Shown here piece by piece: positions 17,298 through 27,958 of a stretch of DNA of 64,000 bases. A program made the position numbers and the translations under genes. Source of the DNA: Acidobacteriota bacterium. GTDB taxonomy: Bacteria > Acidobacteriota > Holophagae > Acanthopleuribacterales > Acanthopleuribacteraceae. The stretch is from contig PDUC01000038.1 of the NCBI GenBank assembly GCA_002747255.1, positions 33,501 to 97,500 on the forward strand. Direction: 5' to 3'. Within the stretch, counting starts at the first letter, position 1. Each line of letters opens with the position of its first letter. The notes below the pieces were generated by a model. It saw nothing but the letters and a program-made list of their open reading frames with translations. It was not told the DNA's origin and ran no database searches.

Positions 17298-20177
17298 TCA
17301 ATGCAAAGAAGAACCCGATGGAAGATCATCTAGAATATCGCGTACTTTTTGACCTAATTCCGGCAGGGTGAAGGGCTTTTGTAAGAAATGCAATCCCTCG
17401 AGAATGGCTCCTTTGTCGACAATCTGAGAATCAGCATACCCGGACGTGAAGAGAACTTTTAAATCGGGAATTTTTTCTGTCAGTATCGTGGCAAGTTCTT
17501 TACCGGTCATACCGGGCATCACCATGTCGGTGACCAGGATATCAGGCGCATTCTTAGCCTGTTGAGCGAATTCAACCTCTTTGAGAGCTTGCTCCCCACT
17601 GGAAGCACAGGTCACCTTGTATCCCTGCCTTGACAAAAGAGTAAGGGATAACTCTCGTACATCGTCATCATCTTCAACCAGCAATATGTGTTCATCACCT
17701 TGTAAATTGGCATCTTTAACTGCAACTTCCTTGTACTCTCCTTCACCTTTCTCCTCGTCGGAAACAGGCCAATAAATCGCGACCTCTGTTCCCCTTCCCG
17801 GTTCACTCTTTATGTACACACTGCCTTTATTCTGTTTGACAATGCCGTAAACCGTAGACAAACCGAGGCCTGTCCCTTTTCCCTGGGCTTTGGTGGTGTA
17901 GAATGGGTCAAATATTTTTTCCATGACATCAACAGAAATGCCAACGCCCGTGTCTTTTACGGTAATCTCAATGTGTTTGCCCTCTGTACTTCCAGAATGG
18001 TTACTCACAAACTCTTCATCGAGCCAACACACCTTTGCTGCAATATCAATTCGCCTGTCAGTGTTTTCTGTCCTCTCTTGAATAGCATCACGTGAGTTGA
18101 CAATTAGATTTAAGAGTACCTGTTCAATTTGACCAGGATCTGCATTGACAGGAGGAAGATCATCTTCCAAATGAACATGAATTTGTATGTCTTCACCAAT
18201 AAGGCGTTGGAAAATGCCCTTTTGTGCAGAAATAAAACGATTAAATTCAATAGCTTTTGGACTGAATATCTGCTGACGACTGAATGCCAGCAACTTGCTG
18301 GTCATTTCTTTAGCCCGAATCCCTGAACGCAAAATATTATTGGCTTTATTCTGAAGTTCAGGCTGATCGTGCAACGAGTCTCTCAGTAACTCTGCATAAC
18401 CATTGACAACCGTCAGAAGATTGTTGAAATCATGGGCAATACCTCCTGCTAAGGTGCCTACTGATTCCATTTTCTTGGCCTGGTTCAATTGCCGCATAAT
18501 TTTCTTTTCTTCAGTAACGTCATCTCCTATGACGAGATAACTGATCCGACCTTGTTCACTTACAACCGTAGATACGACAAGTGAGTTCCAATATTCGGTA
18601 CCGTCTTTTCTCTTCAACAGGATTTCCCCGGTCCATTGGTTATGGTCTTTTAAATAATCGGCGATGACCACCTCTTCACCATCGACCTTATGACTCTCGG
18701 TTAAAAGAGGACACGGCTTTCCCAGTATTTCGTCCAATTGCATTCCTGTGGATCGAATATGAGCTTGATTGGCATATTCAACGCAACCGTTATCGTCACT
18801 GATGGACAGGGATACAGGGCTTTGTTCGATGGCCTCCGTTAAATTGCGAATATGTTCTTTAATTGAAAAATGCTTAATTGAAATAGCGATATGATTGGTT
18901 ACAAACTCCAACAGGTGAACATCTTCGGAGGTAAAAGCGTTTTCTCTTTCATAACTCCGCACCACCAGAATACCAATAACCTCCTGATCGACGAGAAGCG
19001 GTACGCCGAGCCAGCTTTTACAGGATGACCCAACATAGCCAATTATGCTGAAATCTTCCATTTTTTTTATCTCCATTTCATTGAGCAGAATTGATTTCTT
19101 CTCAGAAATAACAACGGAGCAAATGGTTCCTTTCAAGGGCGCTTCATCCAGCTCATCTTTCTGATCGGCCATATAGGGAATGAGCAAGCGGTCTCTTTCG
19201 TTGTTTAGAATACCGATGAACAGATTTTTCGTATTAATATGTTTACTGAGTTGTTCGTTAATGTACTCATAGAGATCCTGAGCATTGGTCATGGTCTGTG
19301 TTGCACGCGATATGTTGTAGACTAGTTCCTTTTGCATTTGTGCTCGTTTGAGCTCCGTAATATCCGATGCAAAAGCGATAATCACAGCTTGTCCCTGGTG
19401 TATGCCTCGACAGACACGTACCTCCTTGGGGAATTCCACTCCATTGGACTTCAAACCCCAAAACACAAAACTCTGAGCGTTTCCGTCAAGTGCTAAATTG
19501 AGTTTCTCTTTGACGTCCTCCATGTTGTTCCTGCCAGGCGCGGAAATAAAATCAGGTGTCTTGCCAATAAAGAACGAGCTTGGATAACCGTACATCTGTT
19601 CAGCTCTTTTGTTGACAGCCAAAAAGCAACCCTGTTCATCCAAGATATAGATAGCATCCTGAAAATTATCAAACAGATCTCTGTAAGAGTGTTTGGATTC
19701 TTCCAGGGCTCTCTCCGCTTCAACATTGCCTGTTAGATCCTCGCCGTAACCAATACCGCCAATAACCTCACCCTGTTCGTTATACGTCGCCCGAAAGGTC
19801 ATTTTGGTTGGAGTCACCTTGTCTGCAGTGATTGATTGATAATTTCCTTGAAAGAGTCCCTTGCCGTTTTTAAGGCACGACCTGATTTCACGCTTAAGAA
19901 CCTCGTCATTCAGATCGAGCAGCATGTTAACCCCTATCAGTTTATCCTTTGAGCTTCCAATTAACCTGGCAAAAGCCTGGTTACAATCTTGAACGACACC
20001 GTCTTTATTAAACTGAAAAAAAGCAAAAGGAGCCGTGTCGATAATTGAATGCGAAATCAAGAAACCGGGGGCAGACTCGTCAGCCCTCTTTTGTGCCAGA
20101 TCAGCTTGAATCTGTTCTAGCTGCCTGGAAAGACGCCTGTTTTCGCTTCGCAATGCATTTAATTCCGACTGACTCAA
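17298..20177 (-). CDS. hybrid sensor histidine kinase (PAS-PAS-GAF-PAS-HisKA-HATPase-REC)
   Basis: A 959-residue cytoplasmic kinase without membrane helices. In order: coiled coil (1-35), PAS (about 45-155), PAS (165-280), GAF (285-435), PAS (445-560), HisKA with phospho-acceptor His582 in GGIAHDFNNLLT, HATPase with NLIVNSRDAI, DTGVGIS and GTGLGLS, and a C-terminal receiver whose acceptor is Asp884 (DILVTDMVMPG) with Lys in LQKPF. The HDFNN form of the H-box is typical of hybrid kinases with a fused receiver. The fused REC implies transfer to an unseen His-phosphotransfer protein or response regulator. The signal is unknown. Confidence 0.93.
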   Translation of the reverse strand: MSQSELNALRSENRRLSRQLEQIQADLAQKRADESAPGFLISHSIIDTAPFAFFQFNKDGVVQDCNQAFARLIGSSKDKLIGVNMLLDLNDEVLKREIRSCLKNGKGLFQGNYQSITADKVTPTKMTFRATYNEQGEVIGGIGYGEDLTGNVEAERALEESKHSYRDLFDNFQDAIYILDEQGCFLAVNKRAEQMYGYPSSFFIGKTPDFISAPGRNNMEDVKEKLNLALDGNAQSFVFWGLKSNGVEFPKEVRVCRGIHQGQAVIIAFASDITELKRAQMQKELVYNISRATQTMTNAQDLYEYINEQLSKHINTKNLFIGILNNERDRLLIPYMADQKDELDEAPLKGTICSVVISEKKSILLNEMEIKKMEDFSIIGYVGSSCKSWLGVPLLVDQEVIGILVVRSYERENAFTSEDVHLLEFVTNHIAISIKHFSIKEHIRNLTEAIEQSPVSLSISDDNGCVEYANQAHIRSTGMQLDEILGKPCPLLTESHKVDGEEVVIADYLKDHNQWTGEILLKRKDGTEYWNSLVVSTVVSEQGRISYLVIGDDVTEEKKIMRQLNQAKKMESVGTLAGGIAHDFNNLLTVVNGYAELLRDSLHDQPELQNKANNILRSGIRAKEMTSKLLAFSRQQIFSPKAIEFNRFISAQKGIFQRLIGEDIQIHVHLEDDLPPVNADPGQIEQVLLNLIVNSRDAIQERTENTDRRIDIAAKVCWLDEEFVSNHSGSTEGKHIEITVKDTGVGISVDVMEKIFDPFYTTKAQGKGTGLGLSTVYGIVKQNKGSVYIKSEPGRGTEVAIYWPVSDEEKGEGEYKEVAVKDANLQGDEHILLVEDDDDVRELSLTLLSRQGYKVTCASSGEQALKEVEFAQQAKNAPDILVTDMVMPGMTGKELATILTEKIPDLKVLFTSGYADSQIVDKGAILEGLHFLQKPFTLPELGQKVRDILDDLPSGSSLH

Positions 20178-20191
20178 AGAAAACCCCTATT

Positions 20192-20214
20192 AATTCTACT
20201 CGTATAGAATTATA
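20192..20214 (-). promoter_or_regulatory. inverted repeat overlapping a TATAAT box
   Basis: AATTCTA (20192-20198) and TAGAATT (20205-20211) form a perfect 7-bp inverted repeat with a 6-nt spacer, and overlap a minus-strand TATAAT (20209-20214) 30 nt before the histidine kinase ATG. No good -35 is visible. Position suggests a repressor operator on the kinase promoter. Confidence 0.45.
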
Positions 20215-20285
20215 TCGTCCACACTGGCTTTTACATAAACGTGTTTTTGTATTATTTGAAAAAACATCTCATACCTTATTGGAGT

Positions 20286-20891
20286 TCACCCGTGTTTAAG
20301 CAGGACTTTGACAACAACAAAGCCGCCCACCAATAGCAGGGCAGCCACCCAACATAACCAGTTAAAATGCTTGTCGATGAGTTTTTGCGCCTTTTCACCA
20401 AAGTAGTAGATAATCACCGCCTCCATAAAGAAACGAAACCCTCTGCTGATAGCAGCCATTAAGGTAAAGGTCAGCAAATTAAAGTGAAAGGCACCAGAGC
20501 TGATGGTGAATACCTTAAACGGAATGGGTGTAAGTCCGGCAACCAGAACCAGTGCTTCTCCGTACTCGTGATACCAGGTTTCAATTTTGGCGTATTGGTC
20601 CATCGCCCCGTAAAATTCGAGAATGGGCTGAGCTAGACTGTCAAAGGCAAAAATCCCCAATCCATAACCAAAAACACCGCCTAAAACAGACGCCAGAGTG
20701 CAAATTAAAGCCAGATGAAGGGACTTTTTTCGATTGACCAGACAAAGAGGGAAGAGCAGAATATCGGGAGGAATGGGGAAAAAAGAACTTTCAGCAAAGC
20801 TAATTCCCGCCAGCCAGTACTTGGCCTTGGGACGTGTTGAGAGGGACATGGTCCAGTCGTAGATGCTCCGCATGAGCTTAGTCGGATTCAT
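20286..20891 (-). CDS. YqaA/DedA-type (VTT domain) membrane protein
   Basis: About 201 residues, four to five membrane helices, with the VTT/SNARE-associated layout: FAESSFFPIPPDILLFPL (membrane re-entrant Pro-rich motif) and later LVAGLTPIPFKVFTISSG, the YqaA phrase. DedA-superfamily members act as lipid scramblases/flippases or support envelope homeostasis; this one is unassigned. ATG 20891 is chosen over an upstream ATG; it overlaps the end of surE by 14 nt, indicating an operon. Confidence 0.82.
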   Translation of the reverse strand: MNPTKLMRSIYDWTMSLSTRPKAKYWLAGISFAESSFFPIPPDILLFPLCLVNRKKSLHLALICTLASVLGGVFGYGLGIFAFDSLAQPILEFYGAMDQYAKIETWYHEYGEALVLVAGLTPIPFKVFTISSGAFHFNLLTFTLMAAISRGFRFFMEAVIIYYFGEKAQKLIDKHFNWLCWVAALLLVGGFVVVKVLLKHG

Positions 20892-21666
20892 TTTGAAATT
20901 CCCTGTAAAGTTGTTCTGCTGCTTTAGCATCCATGGAGTTCAAAACCCGGTTGTGTGTCATATCGATTTTTAGCGGAGTCGCTGAAATGAAACCCTCTCT
21001 ATAAGCTGAATAGTCCGTACCTTCGACTGCTTCGTAGGTTGGGTGATAGGGGCCCAGCCAATAGTAGGGAATACCTCTTGGATCTTTTCGTTCTATCACG
21101 GAACTCTTAAAACTGCGATTGTCAAGCCGGGTAAACTTCATGCCCCGACTCGATAAAGGGGGAACATTGATATTCCACATGGCCGTGTTTGCAATCTCTC
21201 CGTTCAGAACTTTTCTAGCAAAGAGCCGTGCGACCCGTGCCGTGTTTTTGAAATGAAATAGACCCGATTTGGTTTGATTGGTAGAAACGGCCAATGCGGG
21301 TATGCCGTGTGCCTGCGCTTCGTATGCAGCCGCCACGGTTCCCGAGTAAGCGGTATCTTCGCCCAGGTTCACCCCGTGATTGATACCCGATAAAACCAAA
21401 TCGGGCTTTCGATCCTTCATCAGCACATGCAGGGCCACATGGATGCAGTCTGCCGGGCTGCCGTTCAAGGCGTAGGTATTTCGGTCTACTTTTCGCAACC
21501 GAAGGGGCGTGCTAAGCGATATTTTATGACTGACCCCGGAGCAGTTCTGATCGGGAGCCACAATAAGAATATCGGCAACGTCCCTCATCGTCCTGGCTAG
21601 AGCTTGCAGTCCCTCCGCAAAGTAGCCATCATCATTGGATAATAAGAGCAGCGGTTTTGACATCAT
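20878..21666 (-). CDS. surE: 5'/3'-nucleotidase SurE
   Basis: A 262-residue SurE: LLLLSNDDGYFAEGL with the metal-binding paired Asp, PDQNCSGVSHKIS, NGSPADC and LSGINHGVNLG are all present. SurE dephosphorylates nucleoside 5'- or 3'-monophosphates in stationary phase and stress. The start is one of two adjacent ATGs behind AGAGAA. A -10 like TATAAT lies near 21717-21722 on the minus strand; no clear -35. Followed in operon by the YqaA-type gene. Confidence 0.95.
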   Translation of the reverse strand: MMSKPLLLLSNDDGYFAEGLQALARTMRDVADILIVAPDQNCSGVSHKISLSTPLRLRKVDRNTYALNGSPADCIHVALHVLMKDRKPDLVLSGINHGVNLGEDTAYSGTVAAAYEAQAHGIPALAVSTNQTKSGLFHFKNTARVARLFARKVLNGEIANTAMWNINVPPLSSRGMKFTRLDNRSFKSSVIERKDPRGIPYYWLGPYHPTYEAVEGTDYSAYREGFISATPLKIDMTHNRVLNSMDAKAAEQLYREFQNESD

Positions 21667-22083
21667 ATTCTCTTGCAGTGTGATTTACCCTGTCGTGAAT
21701 GAAACAGGGTCTCCTATTATAATCATATGATGGATTTGTGGTATGAAGAATTTGCAAATCAAAAGGACTCTTAAAACCTAAAAACGCGCCAATTTAACTC
21801 ACAAAGTGCCCTTGACTGTGACAATTGCCCATCCCGCTGGCTTGCCTGTCCTGCTTAACATCACTCTGCGGCCAATGAAAATGCCTGTAAACGTTCTTTT
21901 ACAACTTTGAAAACCACAGTCACACCAGGTATTTAGATATCTCACTCCAGAGGGTTCCTCTTTTCAGGGGTCAAGAGAAGGCCTCGTGTTTTTTATGAGA
22001 ACATCGTAGAGCAATCGCGTCATTCGGGTTAGAATAGGCGTATTAAGCTACTCCTCACAGGAGTTTCAACCAGGAGTCAAAAA
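21667..22083. other. divergent intergenic region with small hairpin
   Basis: 417 bp between surE and the beta-barrel gene. ACTCCT/AGGAGT (22050-22064, 3-nt loop) forms a hairpin just before the Shine-Dalgarno of the rightward gene. No other feature is recognised. Confidence 0.35.
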
Positions 22084-22722
22084 ATGAAAAACAGATACCT
22101 AGTCAAAGGAGTCGTGCTCTTCTTGATTCTGTCCCTAATACCAACACAAGCAGTGGAAAATGTCATCCGATTCAAACTCCTCAAAGCGGAAAGGGAATCT
22201 TCCACGCATCGCTTTCAGGGCATTACAGAGGTTCACTTTGGTTTAGAAGATGTCGCTTCTATTGAATATGAAGAAGAAGACACGGGCTACGCTGTTACCG
22301 ATGAAATGTGGCTGAATACCTATTTTGGTTTTTTCGTAACAGCCGCTTATTACGGCCAGTATTCAACAACCATCCAGCTGAACGATGGTTCCCTTTTCAC
22401 CGTAGATGAAAACATCATCATGCTCTATGGAGGCATTAGTTTTAAGAGAGACTTCAAAAAGAGAGTGCGGCTTCAGGCCAACCTCGGTTACGGCTATTGG
22501 CGAGACAGAATGCGAGCTAACAATCTAGCCAGTGCCGATCTGGATCCTCCAGAGGACACCCTTTATAAAATATCCAATCACGAAGGGTTTTCCCCTGCTT
22601 TTGAAGTGGGCTTGTCCTATTTTATCACGCCTACTGTGGCTTTAACCGCCAACGTGGAACACACCGACGTCTTTGACCTGGACATGGAGGCATGGAGTGC
22701 CTCACTCTCCATTATTTATTAG
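22084..22722 (+). CDS. predicted outer-membrane beta-barrel protein
   Basis: A 212-residue protein with a signal peptide (hydrophobic 8-21, cleavage near TQAVEN). The mature part alternates hydrophobic and polar residues in strands ending in aromatic residues (WLNTYFGFFVTAAYYGQY; VRLQANLGYGYW; VALTANVEHTDV) and finishes with WSASLSIIY, a typical barrel end with a C-terminal aromatic residue. Probably an 8-stranded barrel of the OmpW/OmpA-like size. Shine-Dalgarno CAGGAG. It precedes hutH by 22 nt, perhaps co-transcribed. Function unknown. Confidence 0.65.
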   Translation: MKNRYLVKGVVLFLILSLIPTQAVENVIRFKLLKAERESSTHRFQGITEVHFGLEDVASIEYEEEDTGYAVTDEMWLNTYFGFFVTAAYYGQYSTTIQLNDGSLFTVDENIIMLYGGISFKRDFKKRVRLQANLGYGYWRDRMRANNLASADLDPPEDTLYKISNHEGFSPAFEVGLSYFITPTVALTANVEHTDVFDLDMEAWSASLSIIY

Positions 22723-22744
22723 TAAAAAAAGTAAAGGGTATGAC

Positions 22745-24319
22745 ATGAAAGAAAAAGTTTTTTTATACGGTGAAGATAGATTATCGGCAGGCTACGCACT
22801 TGAAATCGCACACGGGCAGAGAAGAGGCCTGATTGGCGAACGTGCTTCTGCAAGAATTGCTGCTTCTGAAGAAATTGTCAGAGATATTGTCTCCAAGGAT
22901 ACCACTGTCTACGGCATCAACACGGGTTTTGGTCCGCTCTGCACAACCACCATCTCGGCAGATGAAACCAGGGAACTGCAACACAACTTATTGAAAAGTC
23001 ACAGTTCGGGTATCGGCGATGCCCTGCCGGCAGATATCTCCAAAATAATGATGATCCTGAAAGTGCATGCTCTTGCACAGGGTTTTTCTGGTATTCGCAG
23101 GCAAACACTGGACAGAATGCTCCTGCTCATTGAAAACGACGTGGTTCCCGTTGTTCCCACTCAGGGTTCGGTAGGCGCATCAGGCGACCTGGCTCCCCTG
23201 GCCCATTTGTTTCTTCCATTAATTGGTTTGGGTGAGGTTGAGTTTAAGGGACGAGTGATGACTGCTGAAGGGGCTCTCAACCAACTGTCACTAAAACCGC
23301 TGAATTTGGGGCCTAAAGAAGGCTTGGCTCTTATCAACGGCACCCAATTCATTGCGGCCAATGCGTTGAAGGGGCTGCAGCGATTCAAGAGCTGCCTGGA
23401 TCAGGCAGATATCATGGGAGCTATGTCCATTGAGGCTCTGCTGGGCTCCCAAAAGCCCTTTAACGAGCAGCTGCATACCTTGAGAGCTTACAAAGGAAAC
23501 TGCTTCGTAGCCGGACATTTGAGACTGCTCCTTAAGGACTCCCAAATTAACCAGTCCCATCAACACTGTTCATCGGTTCAGGACCCTTATTCCCTGCGCT
23601 GTATGCCTCAGGTACACGGAGCTTCACGAAACGCGTGGCTCAACTTAAAGGAGTCACTGGATATTGAGATGAATTCCGTCACCGATAATCCCATTATACT
23701 GGACAGAGAAAACGCCATCAGCGGAGGCCACTTCCACGGCCAGCCCATTGCCCTGCCAATCGACTACGCCTCCCTTGGCGTCGCTGAACTGGGTAGTATA
23801 TCCGAAAGGCGCGTCTACTTTCTGATGGAAGGCAAACGCGAGGGGCTGCCCAAATTCCTGATCGACCACAGCGGTCTGCATTCGGGCTTAATGATTCCTC
23901 AGTACACCGCTGCGTCTCTGGTAAGTGAAAACAAAACCATGTGCTTCCCTGCCAGTGCAGACAGCATTCCCACCTCCATCGGCCAGGAGGATCACGTCAG
24001 CATGGGCTCGATTGGATCGAGGAAGTTCCACAAAATGCTGGATAACATCGAAAAAATACTGGCCATTGAACTGCTGTGCGCTTCACAGGGGATGGAGTTC
24101 AGAAAGCCATTGAAATCCAGTGTCATACTGGAGGCCTGTCACCGTGAAATACGAAAGCACATTAGCTACATTCACGAGGATCGCATTTTTGCCCAAGACA
24201 TGGCCAATGCGCTGGAACTGGTGAAAAACTCGACGCTGATCCATGTCGCCAAACAGGCCATCGAGGAACATGCGCTTGCGGTCGATATTCCCTATGAAAG
24301 TGATTTCTCGCTTTATTGA
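22745..24319 (+). CDS. hutH: histidine ammonia-lyase
   Basis: A 524-residue lyase converting histidine to urocanate and ammonia. The MIO cofactor triad Ala-Ser-Gly is at 145-147 (GSVGASGDLAPL). The Ser-His pair at 85-86 (LLKSHSSG) and the Glu in QEDHVSM are the histidine-selective residues, arguing against phenylalanine or tyrosine ammonia-lyase. ATG 22745 with AAAGGG upstream gives normal length; an in-frame upstream start would run back into the barrel gene. No hutU, hutI or hutG lies in the window, so the downstream steps must be encoded elsewhere or the enzyme serves another purpose. Confidence 0.92.
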   Translation: MKEKVFLYGEDRLSAGYALEIAHGQRRGLIGERASARIAASEEIVRDIVSKDTTVYGINTGFGPLCTTTISADETRELQHNLLKSHSSGIGDALPADISKIMMILKVHALAQGFSGIRRQTLDRMLLLIENDVVPVVPTQGSVGASGDLAPLAHLFLPLIGLGEVEFKGRVMTAEGALNQLSLKPLNLGPKEGLALINGTQFIAANALKGLQRFKSCLDQADIMGAMSIEALLGSQKPFNEQLHTLRAYKGNCFVAGHLRLLLKDSQINQSHQHCSSVQDPYSLRCMPQVHGASRNAWLNLKESLDIEMNSVTDNPIILDRENAISGGHFHGQPIALPIDYASLGVAELGSISERRVYFLMEGKREGLPKFLIDHSGLHSGLMIPQYTAASLVSENKTMCFPASADSIPTSIGQEDHVSMGSIGSRKFHKMLDNIEKILAIELLCASQGMEFRKPLKSSVILEACHREIRKHISYIHEDRIFAQDMANALELVKNSTLIHVAKQAIEEHALAVDIPYESDFSLY

Positions 24320-24333
24320 TTCAGTATGATGAG

Positions 24334-24365
24334 AGCGGACTTATCACACTTAAGACCGCTTTTTG
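24334..24365 (+). terminator. Rho-independent terminator after hutH
   Basis: AGCGG-A-CTTA (24334-24343) pairs with TAAG-A-CCGCT (24351-24360), with one A/A mismatch, followed by TTTTG. It starts 15 nt after the hutH stop codon. Confidence 0.65.
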
Positions 24366-24579
24366 TAAGATCGATGTCTTTTCCGGTTGATGTTCCAGTC
24401 AAGCCGGGCAGGCACCGGTCTCGCTGAACGCGCAGCTTGACAAACACACCCAGGCTCCACGTAAAGGCACCATCACTCCCTGGCGCTTTGAGGTCTTCCT
24501 TTTCCAAGGTCCCAAAGCGCTCTGCGAGCTCTGAAGCGGAACGCGCCAGAGCCGCAGGGTTCGCTTTAAGCAGCTTGAG

Positions 24580-26373
24580 CTATTCCGTGGGTTTTACCAA
24601 CTTCAAGCCCAGTTCGTTCAGTTGGGCGTCTGCCACCGAAGAGGGCGACTCTGTCATGGAACACAGGGCGGAAGTGGTTTTTGGGAAAGCAATCACATCT
24701 CTGAGCGATTGTTCTTTTGCCAGCAACATGACGATTCGATCCAGACCCAATGCAATCCCGCCATGCGGTGGAGCACCGTAACTCAGAGCATCCAGCAGGA
24801 ACCCAAACTTCTCTTCGGCTTCTTCTTCACTGAGTCCGAGCGCTTTAAACATCAGGTTCTGAATATCCCTGCGATGGATTCTGATGGATCCGCCGCCAAT
24901 TTCATAACCATTGAGCACCAGGTCGTAGGCTTTGGCTTTCACTTTACCGGGCTCCGTTTCCATAAGAGCCAGGTCTTCATCCAGAGGCGATGTAAAGGGG
25001 TGATGCAGCGCCACATAGCGGTCTGAATCCGGGTCGAACTCGACCAGAGGAAAGTCAACAATCCACAGGAATTTGAACTGATCTTCGTCAATTAAACCGA
25101 GATCTTTACCGAGCTGATTCCTCAGGGCACCGAGAGTCTGATTGGCTCGATCTCTGGTATCGGCTACAAACAAGAGCAGATCACCCTGAGAAGCGCCGGC
25201 CTTTTCAAACAAGGCCTGAACCAGTTCTTCACCCAGGAACTTCATAATGGGCCCGGAGAACCCGTTTTCTCCCCATTTGAGCCAGGCCAGACCCTTGATC
25301 CCATAGTCTTTTTTCAACCAGGACTCGAGGGTTTCAATGTTCTTTCTGGAATAGGATGCGGCCCCTGGAGCGCAGACGGCTTTTACCTTGCCGCCAGCCT
25401 GAACGCATCCAGAAAAGACTTTAAAACCGCAATCGGCCACCTGATCGGAAAAATCCAGTAACTCCATATCAAAACGCAGGTCCGGTTTATCACTGCCAAA
25501 GCGATCGAGCGCTTCCGCATAGGACATTCGCGGGAACGACGACTCAATATCCACACCAATGACCTTCATGATGCCAGCCATCATGGGCTCAACCACATTG
25601 AAAATATCGTCCATTTGAACAAAGGACATTTCCATGTCAATTTGAGTGAATTCAGGCTGGCGATCCGCTCTGAGATCCTCGTCCCTGAAGCATCGGGTTA
25701 TCTGGAAGTAACGCTCAAAGCCGCTGACCATGAAGAGCTGCTTGAAGATTTGAGGTGATTGGGGCAGCGCGTAGAATTTGCCCTTGTGAACACGGCTCGG
25801 CACCAAATAGTCGCGAGCACCTTCGGGTGTGGACTTGGTGAGGATGGGTGTTTCCATCTCGAGGAAGTTCATTTGATCTAGGATCTTTCTGACAGCCATG
25901 GTCACTTTGTGCCTGAGAATGAAGTTGCGTTGCAGACAGTCTCTCCGTAAATCGAGGTAGCGGTATTTTAAACGCAGCTCATCACCCACACCACGCAGGT
26001 CGTCTTCAATGGGAAAAGGCGGTGTTTCAGATGTGTTTAAAACCGTCAGACTGTTGGCCCAGATCTCGACTTCACCTGTATCCATGTTGGAATTAATGGA
26101 TTCGGGATCCCTCAACTTGACAACACCGCTCACGGCGATGACGAATTCGGAGCGCAGTGTTTTGGCAAGCTGGTGGCTTTCAAAATCAATATCGGGATTG
26201 AAAACAAGCTGAGTGGTACCCCAACGATCCCTGATGTTGATAAAAATAAGGGCTCCCAGGTCGCGTCTCCGCGACATCCAGCCCAGCAGGGTAACCTGCC
26301 TGCCTTCATCTTCTGCACGCAGCGCGCCGCAATGATGGGTGCGCTTCAGACTTCCTAAATTTGAAACGGTCAT
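24580..26373 (-). CDS. aspS: aspartyl-tRNA synthetase
   Basis: A 597-residue class IIb synthetase of bacterial type. N-terminal OB-fold anticodon-binding domain ([23 protein letters not shown]), class II motif 2 ([18 protein letters not shown]), a bacterial GAD insertion domain (about 290-415) and motif 3 ([13 protein letters not shown]). Charges tRNA-Asp. Whether it is discriminating or also charges tRNA-Asn cannot be decided; no gatCAB is visible here. Its ATG overlaps the hisS stop by 4 nt and has AGAGGAG as RBS; the hisS-aspS pair is a common operon. Confidence 0.96.
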   Translation of the reverse strand: MTVSNLGSLKRTHHCGALRAEDEGRQVTLLGWMSRRRDLGALIFINIRDRWGTTQLVFNPDIDFESHQLAKTLRSEFVIAVSGVVKLRDPESINSNMDTGEVEIWANSLTVLNTSETPPFPIEDDLRGVGDELRLKYRYLDLRRDCLQRNFILRHKVTMAVRKILDQMNFLEMETPILTKSTPEGARDYLVPSRVHKGKFYALPQSPQIFKQLFMVSGFERYFQITRCFRDEDLRADRQPEFTQIDMEMSFVQMDDIFNVVEPMMAGIMKVIGVDIESSFPRMSYAEALDRFGSDKPDLRFDMELLDFSDQVADCGFKVFSGCVQAGGKVKAVCAPGAASYSRKNIETLESWLKKDYGIKGLAWLKWGENGFSGPIMKFLGEELVQALFEKAGASQGDLLLFVADTRDRANQTLGALRNQLGKDLGLIDEDQFKFLWIVDFPLVEFDPDSDRYVALHHPFTSPLDEDLALMETEPGKVKAKAYDLVLNGYEIGGGSIRIHRRDIQNLMFKALGLSEEEAEEKFGFLLDALSYGAPPHGGIALGLDRIVMLLAKEQSLRDVIAFPKTTSALCSMTESPSSVADAQLNELGLKLVKPTE

Positions 26374-27635
26374 GTTTTCTCCTCTACTCTTGAAACTGTT
26401 TGAATTTGATTGGCAATTTGATCCACAGAAACCGTGTTCTGCTGCGAGTTCCTCATGTTCTTCATGAGCACCTCGTTGCGGGCGGCCTCGTCTTCTCCCA
26501 CCAAAGCGACCATGGCGGCACCTGATTTATTGGCCTTCTTCATTTGGGATTTCATGCTGCCACACCGAATATCATAGCCAACATGGTAACCCCTGTTTCT
26601 CAATTCGGTCATGGTCTTCATGTGATTGACAAGAAAGTCCCGATTACCAAAAACAAAGAACAAATCCGGTGCGGGTTTTTGGAAGCGTTGGTATTTTTCC
26701 AGAACACTTACCAGGCGATCCATGCCGAGAGCCCAGCCAAAAGCGGGTACATCGGGACCGCCCAGAGATTTCAGTAACCCGTCGTAGCGGCCTCCGCCCA
26801 TGATGGCACTTTGAGCTCCCAAATCACCACTCAGCAACTCAAAGGCCGTCTTGGTGTAGTAGTCGAGTCCGCGAACCAGAAAGGGATTCACCTCAAAATC
26901 CACACCCAGACTTGAAAGCCCGGCCTGCACTTCGGCAAAATGAGCCCGGTTCTCTTCGTTCAGAAATTCCGAAATCGAAGCCAGGTCTTTCAGCTCTTCC
27001 TGACAGTGCGGATTCTTGCAATCCAGCACACGCAGGACGTTTTTCTCCATTCGCACCTTACACTTGGCGCACATTTTCCCTTGCTTGAGCTGGAGTTCCC
27101 CGCGCAAATACGAAAGATAAGCCGGACGGTCCCTTTCATCGCCAATGGAGTTGATGACCAATTTGACATGGGGCAGCTCAAAGGGCTCCAAATAACTCAT
27201 CAATGCCTCGATGGTCTCCACATCAATCATGGGATCCTGGCTGCCAAACACCTCGACACCCAACTGGGAGAACTGCCTGTAGCGACCGGCCTGAGGTCGT
27301 TCATAGCGAAACATGGGACCCATGTACATCAATTTGACCAAGTCACCACCGCGAGTCAGGTTATGCTGAATGACTGACCGACACACAGAGGCCGTCAACT
27401 CCGGTCTCAGCGTCATTTCGCGGCCGCCTTTATCCACAAAGGTGTACATCTCCTTGGATACAATATCTGTTTCATCGCCAATTCCGCGCTTGAAAAGAGC
27501 GGTCTCTTCGAACATGGGTGTGCGGATCTCTTCAAAACCGTACTTCGCAAAATGAGATTGTGCCCTTGACTCGATGACTTGAAAAATACGCGTCAATTCG
27601 GGTAACAGATCTCTTGTGCCTTTAGGTGCTTTCAA
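26370..27635 (-). CDS. hisS: histidyl-tRNA synthetase
   Basis: A class IIa synthetase of about 421 residues. [11 protein letters not shown] at the start, motif 2 ([19 protein letters not shown]), histidine-binding motif [13 protein letters not shown], and motif 3 ([11 protein letters not shown]) are all present; the C-terminal anticodon-binding domain is complete. I prefer TTG 27635 as start because GGAGG lies 5 nt upstream; the next in-frame TTG (27647) would put the RBS inside the gene. First gene of hisS-aspS. Confidence 0.95.
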   Translation of the reverse strand: MKAPKGTRDLLPELTRIFQVIESRAQSHFAKYGFEEIRTPMFEETALFKRGIGDETDIVSKEMYTFVDKGGREMTLRPELTASVCRSVIQHNLTRGGDLVKLMYMGPMFRYERPQAGRYRQFSQLGVEVFGSQDPMIDVETIEALMSYLEPFELPHVKLVINSIGDERDRPAYLSYLRGELQLKQGKMCAKCKVRMEKNVLRVLDCKNPHCQEELKDLASISEFLNEENRAHFAEVQAGLSSLGVDFEVNPFLVRGLDYYTKTAFELLSGDLGAQSAIMGGGRYDGLLKSLGGPDVPAFGWALGMDRLVSVLEKYQRFQKPAPDLFFVFGNRDFLVNHMKTMTELRNRGYHVGYDIRCGSMKSQMKKANKSGAAMVALVGEDEAARNEVLMKNMRNSQQNTVSVDQIANQIQTVSRVEEKT

Positions 27636-27958
27636 AACAACCTCCAATTAAAAGAGGAAGTTTAACCAAAAGAGGCGGCATTGGCAAAGGTTTAGTTTCG
27701 ATATGATCCCGAAAAGCGGCGTTGTCACCAGGTCAACTGCGCTTTTTAAGATGATCCATGCCCTAACCAAACAAATTGTTCCAAACTCAGGCTGCACGGT
27801 ACGCCGTAATCTTTTCATACAAAACCTCATTCACCTACTGGAAAAAAGGCGTTAAAAAGTTCATAATAAGAGCATGTCATGTCAACCTGGTGCAATCCGG
27901 ATTTTTGGCAGCAAGCAATACGCCATACATATCAAACAGTTTCTGGGTTCTAAAAAGG

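Noticed and set aside
22673-22744. Longer hutH start inside the barrel gene
   Set aside because: The extra residues are out-of-frame barrel sequence; ATG 22745 has its own ribosome-binding site and gives the normal enzyme length.
24437-24781. Rightward frame of 114 codons beside aspS
   Set aside because: It overlaps the aspS end in antisense and lacks protein-like features.
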